Assembly (NCBI RefSeq): GCF_001659605.2
Contig: NC_035176.2
Location: 23,536,847-23,600,846, forward strand
Direction: 5' to 3'
DNA length: 64,000 nucleotides
From: Manihot esculenta
Taxonomy: Eukaryota; Streptophyta; Magnoliopsida; Malpighiales; Euphorbiaceae
Part shown: positions 11,218 to 22,575 of the stretch, piece after piece
Numbering within the stretch: position 1 is the stretch's first letter
Layout of the letters: every line of letters begins with the position of its first letter
Made by a program: the position numbers and the translations under genes
Notes under the pieces: model-generated
What the model was told of the DNA's origin: nothing
Databases searched by the model: none
Seen by the model: only the letters and a program-made list of their open reading frames with translations

Positions 11218-11492
11218 CCTTGAGACTCTCCCATGCCCTCTTCAGACATACTCACACCAAGACTGCCATCCCTCCTCTGATCCACATCCATATCATCCCC
11301 CACATCTTCTGACACTCTACCTTGAACTGTTCCCCTTCTGCTCACATCAAAAGACCTTCTAGGGTCCCTTGACGCTCTCTCCCTGCTAGACCTGCAGGAC
11401 ATTGCCCTAGGCAATGCAGGAGGACGGGCGTCCGTGCCCTCACTTTCTGGTGGGACTCCAGTCAATCGAGCAGATCGACGAGTTTCCCTCAT
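11218..11492 (-). pseudogene. GYP-2 gag, N-terminal part
   Basis: The ATG at 11492 starts the [16 protein letters not shown] segment typical of the family and reads open to the GYP-3 insertion in ...EGMGESQG. It continues in frame at 3710. The acceptor-like TTTTCAG (AG at 11502-11501) lies 9 nt upstream of this ATG, as in the sister elements. Confidence 0.87.
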
Positions 11493-11766
11493 CTTGTTTA
11501 CTGAAAAACAACACACATCACATAAAACATTAGCATCAAATGGTTCATGTGCAAACACATGAACCCGCATCACATACATAGCATACATAGCATATCATCA
11601 ATGCACATGCATAAAATCATGGCATTTCACATCAACATTCAAGACAGGACTCTACATCCTATCCTAGTGGACATGATTTTTCCTATTGTGCTTGACCTTC
11701 TAGAACATCTATGAGCCCGGCACTCTCTAGGTCCGACCATATGAACCTAGGGCTCTGATACCAATC
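11493..11766 (-). other. GYP-2 leader with primer-binding site
   Basis: This is the untranslated leader between 5' LTR and gag. The primer-binding site TGGTATCAGAGCC is at 11763-11751 (minus). The leader holds a conserved segment seen in GYP-3, -4 and -7 (CACAATAGG, CATGTCCACTAGGATAGGA), which could be a packaging signal; that role is not shown. Confidence 0.75.
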
Positions 11767-12516
11767 TGTAACGACCCGGAAACTGGACCGTTACCGGCGC
11801 TAGGATCCAGATCGGCATAAGACCGCCGGGACCCGTAGCAATCCTAACATACATCCTGCATACCTGTTAAATCCCATACATGATCTAACATAAACATAAA
11901 ACATTAAACTTTTTCTTTTATTTACCAAGCTTAACCTGTGCATGCACAAACTCATAAACATAAAACCCCACACTAGAGCCCTCATCAAATGCTCCAATGG
12001 GGCAACATAACATACTATAAGCTTGGTTTACATAAATCATCATTAAAACATTTCATAGATCATGTGAAAAAGGGATTAACTTTACATACTAGGGTTAAGC
12101 ATAACTCTAACTTCAATATACATCATTACTGTACTGAACTTTACATTACATTAATTCCATGTCCACATCTAGCTATTACATATAACATGACTTCTTATTC
12201 TTGTTGACTTCCTGATCTAGCCCGTACCTGCAAACCTGGGGGATTAAGGGAATGGGGTGAGCTACTAGAGCCCAGTGAGCAGAATAATAAAACATTATAT
12301 TTAAAGTTCATGCTTTCATGAAATGCATCACATCACAAACAAATCACCTTAAGGATGAACTTGTCACCAATAGCCCTCTACATTTCCAATAGTACCAGAA
12401 CGTAGAATGGGTCCTGGTCTTTCTCTTACATAACATATCATAACATTCCAATGTGCCAGGGACGTAGAATGGGTCTTCCTGGACTTTCTCTTACATTGTG
12501 CCAGGGACGTAGAATG
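11767..12516 (-). repeat. GYP-2 5' LTR, downstream piece
   Basis: This is the 3' end of the LTR in minus orientation (TGTAACGACCCGG read on plus). It is cut by GYP-4 within a short tandem repeat containing CGTAGAATGGGTC. The remaining part of the same LTR is 22581-24103; together they make about 2.27 kb. Confidence 0.88.
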
Positions 12517-14859
12517 TGTAATACCCGGCTAGACTCCGGTATCGGAATTCCTACCGTCCGGTGGAATCTCGAATGTCGGAAACCTCTAGAAGGGTAAAAC
12601 CATGTTTTATGAAATGTTTTTAAGGTATTTTATGTTTCTAAGTAAAAAGAAAATTGAGTTTTTGAATGAAAAAGACCAAGGAGGCTTTGCCAGGTTCGGC
12701 CGCCGAAAGTTAAGTTCGGCCGCCGAACATGGTAAGGTTTTGGGAGCACTTTAGGCCTCCGAAAGCCTTGTTTGAGTGAGTCAAGGTTCGGCCGCCGAAC
12801 CTCATGTTCGGCCGCCGAACATGCATGAGATATGGGGGCACGTTAGGCCGCCGAAAGGTGACAGAACCAGCCCTATAAAGGACCCCGTGACCGAAAGAGG
12901 CGAGGTTTTCTCTCCCATTTCGGCCGACGGTGAGCTTTAGCCCTCCTATGGTCATTTTAAGTGTTTTCCCTCAAATCTTTCAGATTTTAACAAGTTACAT
13001 CTTGTTTTTGAAGAGTTTTGAAGTTTGAGCAAGTTTGGAAGCTTGGAAATCAAAGAGTGGATTTCTCCCTACCTCCAAGCTAGGATCGTTCTTCCTCTCG
13101 ATCTTCAAGAGGTAAGCTTAGATCCAACCTCTCTTGCATGTTTTAAGTAAGTTTTGAGTAGATTTATGGGGTAGAAATGCATGAGTAGGCTTGTGGAAGT
13201 TTATGTTATGTTTATGGGTTTGATGTGCATGTTCTTGAACAATGTAGCTTGCTTGTGTGTTGTAGTTGGGGTTTAAGTTAGTTTGAGGCCCCTAGGAGCT
13301 TGCATGCTTGTGTATGAATGTTGTAGAAGGGTTTTATGCATGATTAGGAAGTTTGGGAAACTTGGAGGCAAGAGGAGCCAAGTCTCTGCCCTTGGCAGAA
13401 ACCAGGTTCGGCAGCCGAAGGGAGTTTCGGCCGCCGAACATGGCTTGAGAGGCAGCTTTAGGCTGCCGAAGCTTGCCCCCGAAAGTTGGAGTTTCGGCTC
13501 TGTCCGAGACTTTCGGCCGCCGAAGGTGCCGCCGAACATGCATGAGTTTCGTCTCTGTCTGGGAGTTTCGGCCGCCGAAGGTGCCGCCGAAAGTGCCCTT
13601 CCCAGCCTTTTCTTGCATGTTTTCTAGGGATGTTTTGAGGTGTTTTTAGGAGGTTTTTGGGGGTATGTTTAGAGTTATGTTCTTGTTGTTTGGTGCCTCA
13701 TTTGAGTCCACCTGTGTAGGTTCGGACCCGAGGAACCGAGACCCCCGGTTGTGAGATAGTCGTTCAGAGTTCGTTGATAAAGCTTCGGTCACCAGGTGAG
13801 TGGGATAACTCCCTAAGTTTCTAAGTAAAGTAATTTGATAAATGAACAAATGAATGAATCTGATAGCATACTCATGCATCATTAATGCCATGAAATATTC
13901 CAGGATGTTTGCATTAGAAATTCACGAATATGTTGCATTGCATAATTTGATGTTGATGTGGATGGTTGTTGGATGATCCATAGTCCTCTGATGTTATGTT
14001 ATGATGATATGTTATGGACGACCAGTGAGGCCCATTCTACGCCCCTGGTACTATGTAAGAGAAAGTCCAGTGAGGCCCATTCTACGCCCCTGGCATTTTG
14101 GAATGTTATGTTATGATATGTAAGAGAAAGTCCAGTGAGGCCCATTCTACGCCCCTGGAATTTGGAGATGTTGAGGACTAATGGTGACAATACCATCCTT
14201 TATGTGATTAGCTGTGATGTGATGCATTTCATGAAAGCATGTATAAGAAAAAGAAAGAAAAAGTATAATTATAATAATAAAATGAATAATAATATACCTA
14301 AAAATGGAGGAACTAAAACAAATGTTCTTAATAATAATAAACATAAAAAGGGTGAAACTAAATTAAATATTTTTATTTTCTGCTCACTGGGCTTTTTAGC
14401 TCACCCCCTCTCCCCTAACCCCAGTCTTGCAGGTACTGAGTAGATAGAGAAGTCACGAAGAGTAAGAGAAGTTTATATAATAGCCTAGTGTGGACATGGT
14501 TTATTTGTAATGTAAAAGTATGTTATGTAATGTAATGAGAGTTTAGAATGTGCTTGACTGGAGTTGTTTTAATCCCTTGTGTATATGATCCAAAAATGTT
14601 TTATGATGTTTATGCTATCTAAGCCTACCATATGTCATGATATGTTACCCATTGGGGTATTTGATGAGGAGTTTATGATATGTTATGTATGCTCAGGTTG
14701 GGCTTGGAAAGAAAAGTTTTAAATTTTTATGTATGTTTTTAATCATATATGGGATTAAATAGGTTCACAGGATGTATGTTTGGCTTGCTACGGGTTCCGG
14801 CAGCCTTAAGCCGACCTGGATCCTAGCGCTGGTAGCGGTCCGGTTTCCGGGTCGTTACA
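12517..14859 (+). repeat. GYP-4 5' LTR (2343 bp)
   Basis: The LTR starts TGTAATACCCGG and ends GGGTCGTTACA. Palindrome cluster one spans 12694-12856, the TATA box is CTATAAAGG at 12873-12881, and donor AAGAG|GTAAGC lies at 13111/13112. Cluster two spans 13403-13590. A candidate small exon is 13720-13795, followed by GTGAGT. Three copies of a 27-bp unit lie at 14022-14048, 14067-14093 and 14132-14158. Confidence 0.94.
12694..12856 (+). promoter_or_regulatory. Palindromic GCCGCC-box cluster upstream of the GYP-4 promoter
   Basis: Several copies of TTCGGCCGCCGAA (6-bp arms TTCGGC/GCCGAA around one C), with variants, lie just 5' of the TATA box. The core GCCGCC equals the known plant ERF-type GCC-box core. 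Orthologous clusters occur in all other LTRs of the window. Enhancer function is inferred. Confidence 0.55.
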
Positions 14860-15091
14860 GAATGGTATCAGAGCCCTAGGTTCATATGGTCGGACCTAGA
14901 GTGTCGGGCTCATAGATGTGATAGAAATGTCAAGCACAATAGGAAATCATGTCCACTAGGATAGGATGTAGAGTCCTGTCTTGCATGAAAGTATGATATG
15001 CCATGTTATGTGATATGTATGTGATGAGGGTTCATGTGTTTCCACATGAACCATTTGATGCTAATGTTTTGTTATCTGTGCTGTGTTTCAG
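13112..15091 (+). other. Predicted leader intron of GYP-4
   Basis: The donor AAGAG|GTAAGC is in the 5' LTR. The acceptor CTGTGTTTCAG ends at 15091, 9 nt before the gag ATG at 15100. The predicted intron of 1980 nt contains the primer-binding site and many upstream ATGs. An optional internal exon could be 13720-13795, with AG at 13718-13719 and donor CACCAG|GTGAGT. Confidence 0.55.
14863..14875 (+). other. Primer-binding site of GYP-4 (tRNA-iMet)
   Basis: TGGTATCAGAGCC lies 3 nt after the LTR end, complementary to the 3' end of initiator tRNA-Met. Confidence 0.88.
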
Positions 15092-15099
15092 TAAACAGA

Positions 15100-18000
15100 A
15101 TGCGATGAACTCGTCGATCGGCTAGATTGACTAGAGTACCACCGGAGGATGAGGGCACGAGCGCCCGTCCTCCAGCATTGTCAAGGGCAATGTCAAGCAG
15201 GTCCAACAGGGACAGAGCAGTGAGGGACCTTAGAAGGTCTTTGGATCTGGGTAGAAGCAGATCAGTAAGGGGTACAGTTCAGGAAAGAATGTCAGTTGAT
15301 GGAGAAGAAGAGATGGATGTGGAGCAGAGGAGGGATGGTAGCCTTGGTGTAAGCATGCCAGAAGAGGGCATGGGTGAGTCTCAAGGAGGCACTCAGGCCT
15401 CGGGGTTTGTTCCACCACCCCAGTACCCACCTTTTTCACCATACCCCGGGTATTCGATGGGAAGTACATCGGATTACCCCAGTTTTAATCCTTACCCTTC
15501 TCACATGCCATACCCACCTTTCTACCCACAGTATCCACAGTACCCTATGTACCCACCTCCATCCTTCCATCCAGGCACAGCAAACCCTATCCCAGGGGAT
15601 GCCGCACCTCCACCACCAGCAGAAACCGCAGTTACAGGAACCCAAAGACCTCAACCTACCTCATCTGGAGGGAGCAAGGCCAAGATGACCGACTATATGA
15701 AGTTGGGTGCTCCCCAGTTTGATACAGGTGATGATCCGTTCGTGTACCTGGAGAAGGTCAAAACAATTACAGATGAGATAGGGGCGGATGACAGTAGGGC
15801 CATTCAGATGGCTGGTTTCACCCTGAAATGCAAAAAGGCCCGTGAGTGGTTCAAGGGCTATGTGAAACCGAGGGTGGACAGTCTTTCATGGGAGGAGTTT
15901 GCGAATGAGTTCGCAGGATGGGCTTTCCCTGACAGTTCCAGGGAGCTGAAGATGATTGAGTTTGAACAGCTGAAGCAGACAGATGAGATGGGTGTCGATG
16001 AGTACACCGATAGATTCTTAGAGTTGTTGCCGTTTGCCGGGCAACATCTGGACACAGATTCGAAGAAGTCGAGGAGGTATATCATGAGGCTCAATTCCAG
16101 GTATTCCTCTTTGATTCAGTCAGCTGATAGAGAAAGTTTCCATGCCATTGTAGACATGGCCAGGAGAATGGAGGCTAGTGCCGTAATAGAGGGAAAAGTC
16201 AAGCAGTCAGTGGCACAACCTTCTGGTTCCAAGACCCCAGGTGGGGGAAGGATTGACCCTTCATCCTTGAGTTCAGCTAGTAAGAAGTGGGGCAGTACCA
16301 CTAAGAAACCAAAGAAGAATAAGTTCTGGAGCAAGATCAAATCAGGTCTGGGATTAGGAAGTGGCTCAAGCTCTGGTGCTGATAATGCAGTGTGTGCAAG
16401 GTGTGGTAAACTACACAGAGGGGTATGCCGTTTTGGGACGACAGCCTGCTACAGGTGTGGGCAGGAGGGACACATGTCCATGGAGTGTCCTAGAGCAGTT
16501 CCTATGGCACAGCCCCAGCAGACTACTTCAGGTAGTGTGGCACAGCCAGCAGCTTCAGCCGCAACACAGGCTAGTGGCAGAGGCCGAGGGAGAGGGTCAG
16601 CCTCTTCTTCATCAGTTTACAGAGGGGAAGGTCCGTCAGCTCCAGCACGGATCTTCACAATGACACAGCAGGAGGCAAACGCATCCAACACCGTGGTGTC
16701 AGGTAATATCATCATTGGTTGTTCAGATGCTTATGCCTTAATGGACCCGGGTGCATCCCATTCTTTTGTTTCTCCGAGAACGGTCGAGAGGTTGGGTTTG
16801 ATGGTCTCTGGGTTAGAGTGTCCCCTATGGGTCAGTGGACCCAAGTGTGACCCGTCAGTGGCAGAGTCAGTCTGCCAGTACAGTCCAGTTTTCATAGAGG
16901 GAAGATGCCTATCCGCCGACCTAGTGGTTCTAGACTTGACAGATTTTGACGTCATTCTAGGGATGGATTGGCTATCTACCCATGGTGCTACCTTAGATTG
17001 CAGAGACAAGGTAGTTAAGTTCAGATGTCGGGATGGGTCAGAGGTTGTCTTTAGAGGAGACAAGGGGAGTACACCTAGAGGTTTGATATCAGCCCTACAG
17101 GCTCGTAGGCTGCTCAGGAGGGGTTGTCAGGGTTATCTAGCTCATGTGAGAGAGCTAGACAGAGATGTCAGAGAGCCCGCCTCGGTGCCTGTGGTTAGAG
17201 AGTTCTTAGATGTTTTCCCAGACGAACTGCTAGGTTTACCGCCTCCTAGGGAGATAGAGTTCGAAATAGAATTGATGCCAGGAACCAGACCGATCTCTAT
17301 CCCTCCCTACAGGATGGCGCCAGCAGAGCTGAAAGAGCTTAAAGAACAGTTGCAAGAGCTGGTAGACAAGGGTTTCATCCGACCGAGTACCTCACCTTGG
17401 GGTGCTCCAGTGTTGTTCGTGAAAAAGAAGGATGGATCCCTCAGACTTTGTATCGACTACAGACAGTTGAACAAGGTCACTACCAAGAACAAGTACCCGT
17501 TGCCTAGGATCGATGATCTATTCGACCAGCTAGCAGGAGCAGGTTGTTTCTCCAAGATAGATCTGAGATCCGGGTATCATCAGCTGAGGATCAGAGATGA
17601 AGACGTCCCAAAGACAGCTTTCAGGACCAGATATGGGCACTATGAGTTCCTAGTGATGCCGTTCGGGTTAACAAACGCCCCTGCAGCATTCATGGATCTC
17701 ATGAACAGAGTATTTAGCCAATACCTGGATCACTTCGTTATTGTCTTCATAGATGATATCTTAGTGTATTCCAGGAATGCAGAAGAGCATGCCCATCATC
17801 TGCGGTTGGTCTTGCAGACTTTGAGGGAACATGGCTTGTATGCCAAGTTCTCTAAATGTGAGTTCTGGCTGAGGAGCATTTCGTTCTTGGGGCATGTAGT
17901 GTCAGAAAATGGTATTGAGGTGGACCCCAAGAAGACAGAAACTGTGGCTAACTGGCCTAGACCCACTTCAGTGACAGAGATTAGAAGTTTCTTGGGTTTG

Positions 18001-20088
18001 GCTAGTTACTACAGGAGGTTCGTTCAGGACTTCTCAAAGATAGCAGCTCCTCTGACCAGGTTAACCAGGAAGAATCAGAAGTTTCTGTGGACCGACCAGT
18101 GCGAAGAGAGTTTTGAAGAGCTTAAGAAGAGGTTGACTTCAGCACCAGTTTTAGCTCTGCCATCTAGTGATGAGGACTTTACAGTCTTTTGTGATGCGTC
18201 CCGTGTGGGACTGGGTTGTGTACTGATGCAGAATGAGAGGGTGATTGCTTATGCTTCTAGGCAGCTGAAGAAGCATGAGTTGAATTACCCCACACACGAC
18301 CTGGAGATGGCAGCAGTAATCTTTGCACTCAAGATGTGGAGGCACTACCTCTATGGGGTAAAATGTGAGATCTTTACAGATCATAAGAGCCTGCAGTACA
18401 TCCTGAGTCAGAGAGATTTAAATTTGAGACAGAGGAGATGGGTAGAACTGCTCAGTGACTACGATTGCAAAATCCAGTATCATCCGGGTAAGGCTAATGT
18501 TGTAGCTGATGCCTTAAGCCGGAAATCACTCGGCAGTCTATCCCACATCACAGCAGAACGAAGACCAGTAGTGAAGGAGTTCTACAAGCTCATCGAAGAA
18601 GGGCTACAGTTAGAGTTGTCGGGTACAGGTGCCTTGTTGGCTCAGATGAAAGTGACACCCGTGTTCCTTGAGCAAGTTGCTCAGAAACAGCATGAGGACC
18701 CCGAGTTAGTGAAGATTGCCAGGACTGTTCAGTCAGGCAGTGGTAGTGAGTACAGATTTGATAACAAAGGGATCCTCCGCTATGGGAGTCAATTATGTGT
18801 ACCAGATGACATAGGGCTAAAAGGAGACATTATGAGAGAGGCTCATAATGCAAGATACAGCATTCACCCCGGAGCCACCAAAATGTACCAGGATCTGAAA
18901 AGAGTTTATTGGTGGCCAGCAATGAAGAAAGAAGTGGCACAGTTCGTGTCAGCCTGCGAAGTGTGTCAGAGGGTGAAGCTGGAACATCAGAAGCCGGCTG
19001 GAATGCTTAACCCGCTACCTATTCCAGAATGGAAATGGGAAAACATAGCTATGGACTTCGTAGTAGGGTTACCGGCGGCGTCCAACAGAGTGGACTCCAT
19101 ATGGGTGATTGTGGATAGACTCACCAAATCTGCCCACTTCATTCCTGTCAGGAGCGGCTATTCTGTGGACAAGTTGGCGCAGGTGTATGTGGACGAGATC
19201 GTCAGGCTGCATGGGGTTCCTGTTTCTATAGTGTCAGATAGAGGGCCCCAGTTCACCTCCAGGTTTTGGCGGAGTCTGCAGAATGCCATGGGTACCAGAT
19301 TGGATTTCAGCACGGCCTTCCACCCCCAGACTGATGGACAGTCAGAAAGGACCATCCAGACTATCGAGGATATGCTCAGAATGTGTGTGCTGGACTTTGG
19401 CGGTTCTTGGAGGCAGCATCTACTTTTGGTGGAGTTTGCCTACAATAACAGCCATCATGCTAGCATCGGGATGGCTCCATATGAAGCTTTGTACGGAAGG
19501 AAGTGCAGATCACCTGTTTGCTGGGAGGAAGTTGGAGAGAAGGCCTTGGCAGGGCCTGAGCTAGTAGAGATTACCAGCAGGGTGGTACCCATAATCAGAG
19601 AAAGAATCAAGACTGCTGCAAGCAGACAGAAGAGTTATGCAGACGTCCGCAGGAGACAGTTAGAGTTTCAGGAGGGGGATCTGGTATTGCTCAAGGTGTC
19701 TCCAATGAAGGGAGTGGTTCGCTTCGGGAAGAAAGGTAAACTAGCCCCACGATACATCGGACCCTTTGAAATCTTGCAAAAGATTGGGAATGTGTCGTAC
19801 AAGCTGGATTTACCTGCTTCAATGGCAAGAATCCATCCGGTTTTCCATGTTTCGATGTTGAGGAAGTTTGTGTCAGATCCGAGCAAGGTTCTTAGTGAGC
19901 CTGATGTGGAGGTCCAAGAGGATCTCACCTATGTTGAACAGCCAGTACGGATCATAGACACCCAGACTAGAAAGTTAAGAAACAAGGAAATCCCGATGGT
20001 GAAAGTCCTGTGGAACCACCACAACTTGGAAGAGTGCACTTGGGAGACACGGGAGTCCATGCTCCAGCAATATCCTCATCTCTTTTAA
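15100..20088 (+). CDS. GYP-4 gag-pol polyprotein (stop at codon 3, otherwise open)
   Basis: The family ATG (15100) is followed by TGA at 15106-15108, where sisters have a Gly codon. From 15109 the frame is open to TAA at 20086-20088. The next in-frame ATG is 15190. Counting from codon 15127: Pro/Tyr-rich region about 95-165; capsid domain about 186-325; CCHC knuckle C441-C444-H449-C454; protease DPGAS D540; RT FIDD D876-D877; RNase H D1023; integrase finger H1240-H1247-C1277-C1280; DDE core D1310, D1371, E1407 with 35 residues between the last two. A chromodomain-like tail (about 1590-1653) ends [14 protein letters not shown]. Gag and pol share one frame, so no ribosomal frameshift is needed. 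All catalytic residues are present. Initiation at 15190 would lose only about 30 residues, so partial activity is possible; this is inference. Confidence 0.93.
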
Positions 20089-20141
20089 GGTAAGTGCGAA
20101 GTGTTTTATGTGCTTAGTATGTATGTTATGTGTTGTTTGGT

Positions 20142-20178
20142 GAACATTCGGGGACGAATGTTCTTAAGGGGGGGAGAA
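20142..20178 (+). promoter_or_regulatory. Hairpin plus polypurine tract before GYP-4 3' LTR
   Basis: GAACATTCG/CGAATGTTC arms (20142-20150 and 20155-20163) flank GGGA. The polypurine tract AAGGGGGGGAGAA (20166-20178) directly abuts the LTR. Confidence 0.82.
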
Positions 20179-22575
20179 TGTAATACCCGGCTAGACTCCG
20201 GTATCGGAATTCCTACCGTCCGGTGGAATCTCGAATGTCGGAAACCTCTAGAAGGGTAAAACCATGTTTTATGAAATGTTTTTAAGGTATTTTATGTTTC
20301 TAAGTAAAAAGAAAATTGAGTTTTTGAATGAAAAAGACCAAGGAGGCTTTGCCAGGTTCGGCCGCCGAAAGTTAAGTTCGGCCGCCGAACATGGTAAGGT
20401 TTTGGGAGCACTTTAGGCCTCCGAAAGCCTTGTTTGAGTGAGTCAAGGTTCGGCCGCCGAACCTCATGTTCGGCCGCCGAACATGCATGAGATATGGGGG
20501 CACGTTAGGCCGCCGAAAGGTGACAGAACCAGCCCTATAAAGGACCCCGTGACCGAAAGAGGCGAGGTTTTCTCTCCCATTTCGGCCGACGGTGAGCTTT
20601 AGCCCTCCTATGGTCATTTTAAGTGTTTTCCCTCAAATCTTTCAGATTTTAACAAGTTACATCTTGTTTTTGAAGAGTTTTGAAGTTTGAGCAAGTTTGG
20701 AAGCTTGGAAATCAAAGAGTGGATTTCTCCCTACCTCCAAGCTAGGATCGTTCTTCCTCTCGATCTTCAAGAGGTAAGCTTAGATCCAACCTCTCTTGCA
20801 TGTTTTAAGTAAGTTTTGAGTAGATTTATGGGGTAGAAATGCATGAGTAGGCTTGTGGAAGTTTATGTTATGTTTATGGGTTTGATGTGCATGTTCTTGA
20901 ACAATGTAGCTTGCTTGTGTGTTGTAGTTGGGGTTTAAGTTAGTTTGAGGCCCCTAGGAGCTTGCATGCTTGTGTATGAATGTTGTAGAAGGGTTTTATG
21001 CATGATTAGGAAGTTTGGGAAACTTGGAGGCAAGAGGAGCCAAGTCTCTGCCCTTGGCAGAAACCAGGTTCGGCAGCCGAAGGGAGTTTCGGCCGCCGAA
21101 CATGGCTTGAGAGGCAGCTTTAGGCTGCCGAAGCTTGCCCCCGAAAGTTGGAGTTTCGACTCTGTCCGAGACTTTCGGCCGCCGAAGGTGCCGCCGAACA
21201 TGCATGAGTTTCGTCTCTGTCTGGGAGTTTCGGCCGCCGAAGGTGCCGCCGAACCTGCCTGACTTTCGGCTCTGGAGGGACTTCCGGCCGCTGAAGGTGC
21301 CGCCGAAAGTGCCCTTCCCAGCCTTTTCTTGCATGTTTTCTAGGGATGTTTTGAGGTGTTTTTAGGAGGTTTTTGGGGGTATGTTTAGAGTTATGTTCTT
21401 GTTGTTTGGTGCCTCATTTGAGTCCACCTGTGTAGGTTCGGACCCGAGGAACCGAGACCCCCGGTTGTGAGATAGTCGTTCAGAGTCCGTTGATAAAGCT
21501 TCGGTCACCAGGTGAGTGGGATAACTCCCTAAGTTTCTAAGTAAAGTAATTTGATAAATGAACAAATGAATGAATCTGATAGCATACTCATGCATCATTA
21601 ATGCCATGAAATATTCCAGGATGTTTGCATTAGAAATTCACGAATATGTTGCATTGCATAATTTGATGTTGATGTGGATGGTTGTTGGATGATCCATAGT
21701 CCTCTGATGTTATGTTATGATGATATGTTATGGACGACCAGTGAGGCCCATTCTACGCCCCTGGTACTATGTAAGAGAAAGTCCAGTGAGGCCCATTCTA
21801 CGCCCCTGGCATTTTGGAATGTTATGTTATGATATGTAAGAGAAAGTCCAGTGAGGCCCATTCTACGCCCCTGGAATTTGGAGATGTTGAGGACTAATGG
21901 TGACAATACCATCCTTTATGTGATTAGCTGTGATGTGATGCATTTCATGAAAGCATGTATAAGAAAAAGAAAGAAAAAGTATAATTATAATAATAAAATG
22001 AATAATAATATACCTAAAAATGGAGGAACTAAAACAAATGTTCTTAATAATAATAAACATAAAAAGGGTGAAACTAAATTAAATGTTTTTATTTTCTGCT
22101 CACTGGGCTTTTTAGCTCACCCCCTCTCCCCTAACCCCAGTCTTGCAGGTACTGAGTAGATAGAGAAGTCACGAAGAGTAAGAGAAGTTTATATAATAGC
22201 CTAGTGTGGACATGGTTTATTTGTAATGTAAAAGTATGTTATGTAATGTAATGAGAGTTTAGAATGTGCTTGACTGGAGTTGTTTTAATCCCTTGTGTAT
22301 ATGATCCAAAAATGTTTTATGATGTTTATGCTATCTAAGCCTACCATATGTCATGATATGTTACCCATTGGGGTATTTGATGAGGAGTTTATGATATGTT
22401 ATGTATGCTCAGGTTGGGCTTGGAAAGAAAAGTTTTAAATTTTTATGTATGTTTTTAATCATATATGGGATTAAATAGGTTCACAGGATGTATGTTTGGC
22501 TTGCTACGGGTTCCGGCGGCCTTAAGCCGACCTGGATCCTAGCGCCGGTAGCGGTCCGGTTTCCGGGTCGTTACA
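20179..22575 (+). repeat. GYP-4 3' LTR (2397 bp)
   Basis: This is the sister of the 5' LTR. Cluster one 20356-20516, TATA 20535-20542, donor GT at 20774, cluster two 21066-21310 with one extra palindrome-bearing block relative to the 5' LTR, and 27-bp units at 21738, 21783 and 21848. It ends CGTTACA at 22575, followed by GAATG. Confidence 0.94.

Larger units (their letters stand above)
12517..22575 (+). mobile_element. GYP-4: full-length Ty3/gypsy element (about 10.06 kb)
   Basis: LTRs 12517-14859 and 20179-22575, primer-binding site, one long gag-pol frame, polypurine tract, and a perfect target duplication GAATG (12512-12516 and 22576-22580). It is inserted in the GYP-2 5' LTR. The two LTRs differ by few substitutions plus a block of about 54 bp present only in the 3' LTR (around 21250-21300), so the insertion is young. 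The domain order PR-RT-RH-INT with a chromodomain-like C-terminus places it among chromoviruses, probably Tekay/Del-like. Confidence 0.95.

Noticed and set aside
13283..13627. Short frames rich in FGG/RPPK/AAE in LTRs (also 4802, 9764, 20945, 54365 and 61985)
   Set aside because: These are translations of the palindromic TTCGGCCGCCGAA arrays in several frames and strands; no conserved start and no domain.
14022..14158. Regularly spaced 27-bp repeats resembling a small CRISPR array
   Set aside because: Only three copies, unequal spacing, inside a eukaryotic LTR and repeated in its sister LTR; no cas genes.
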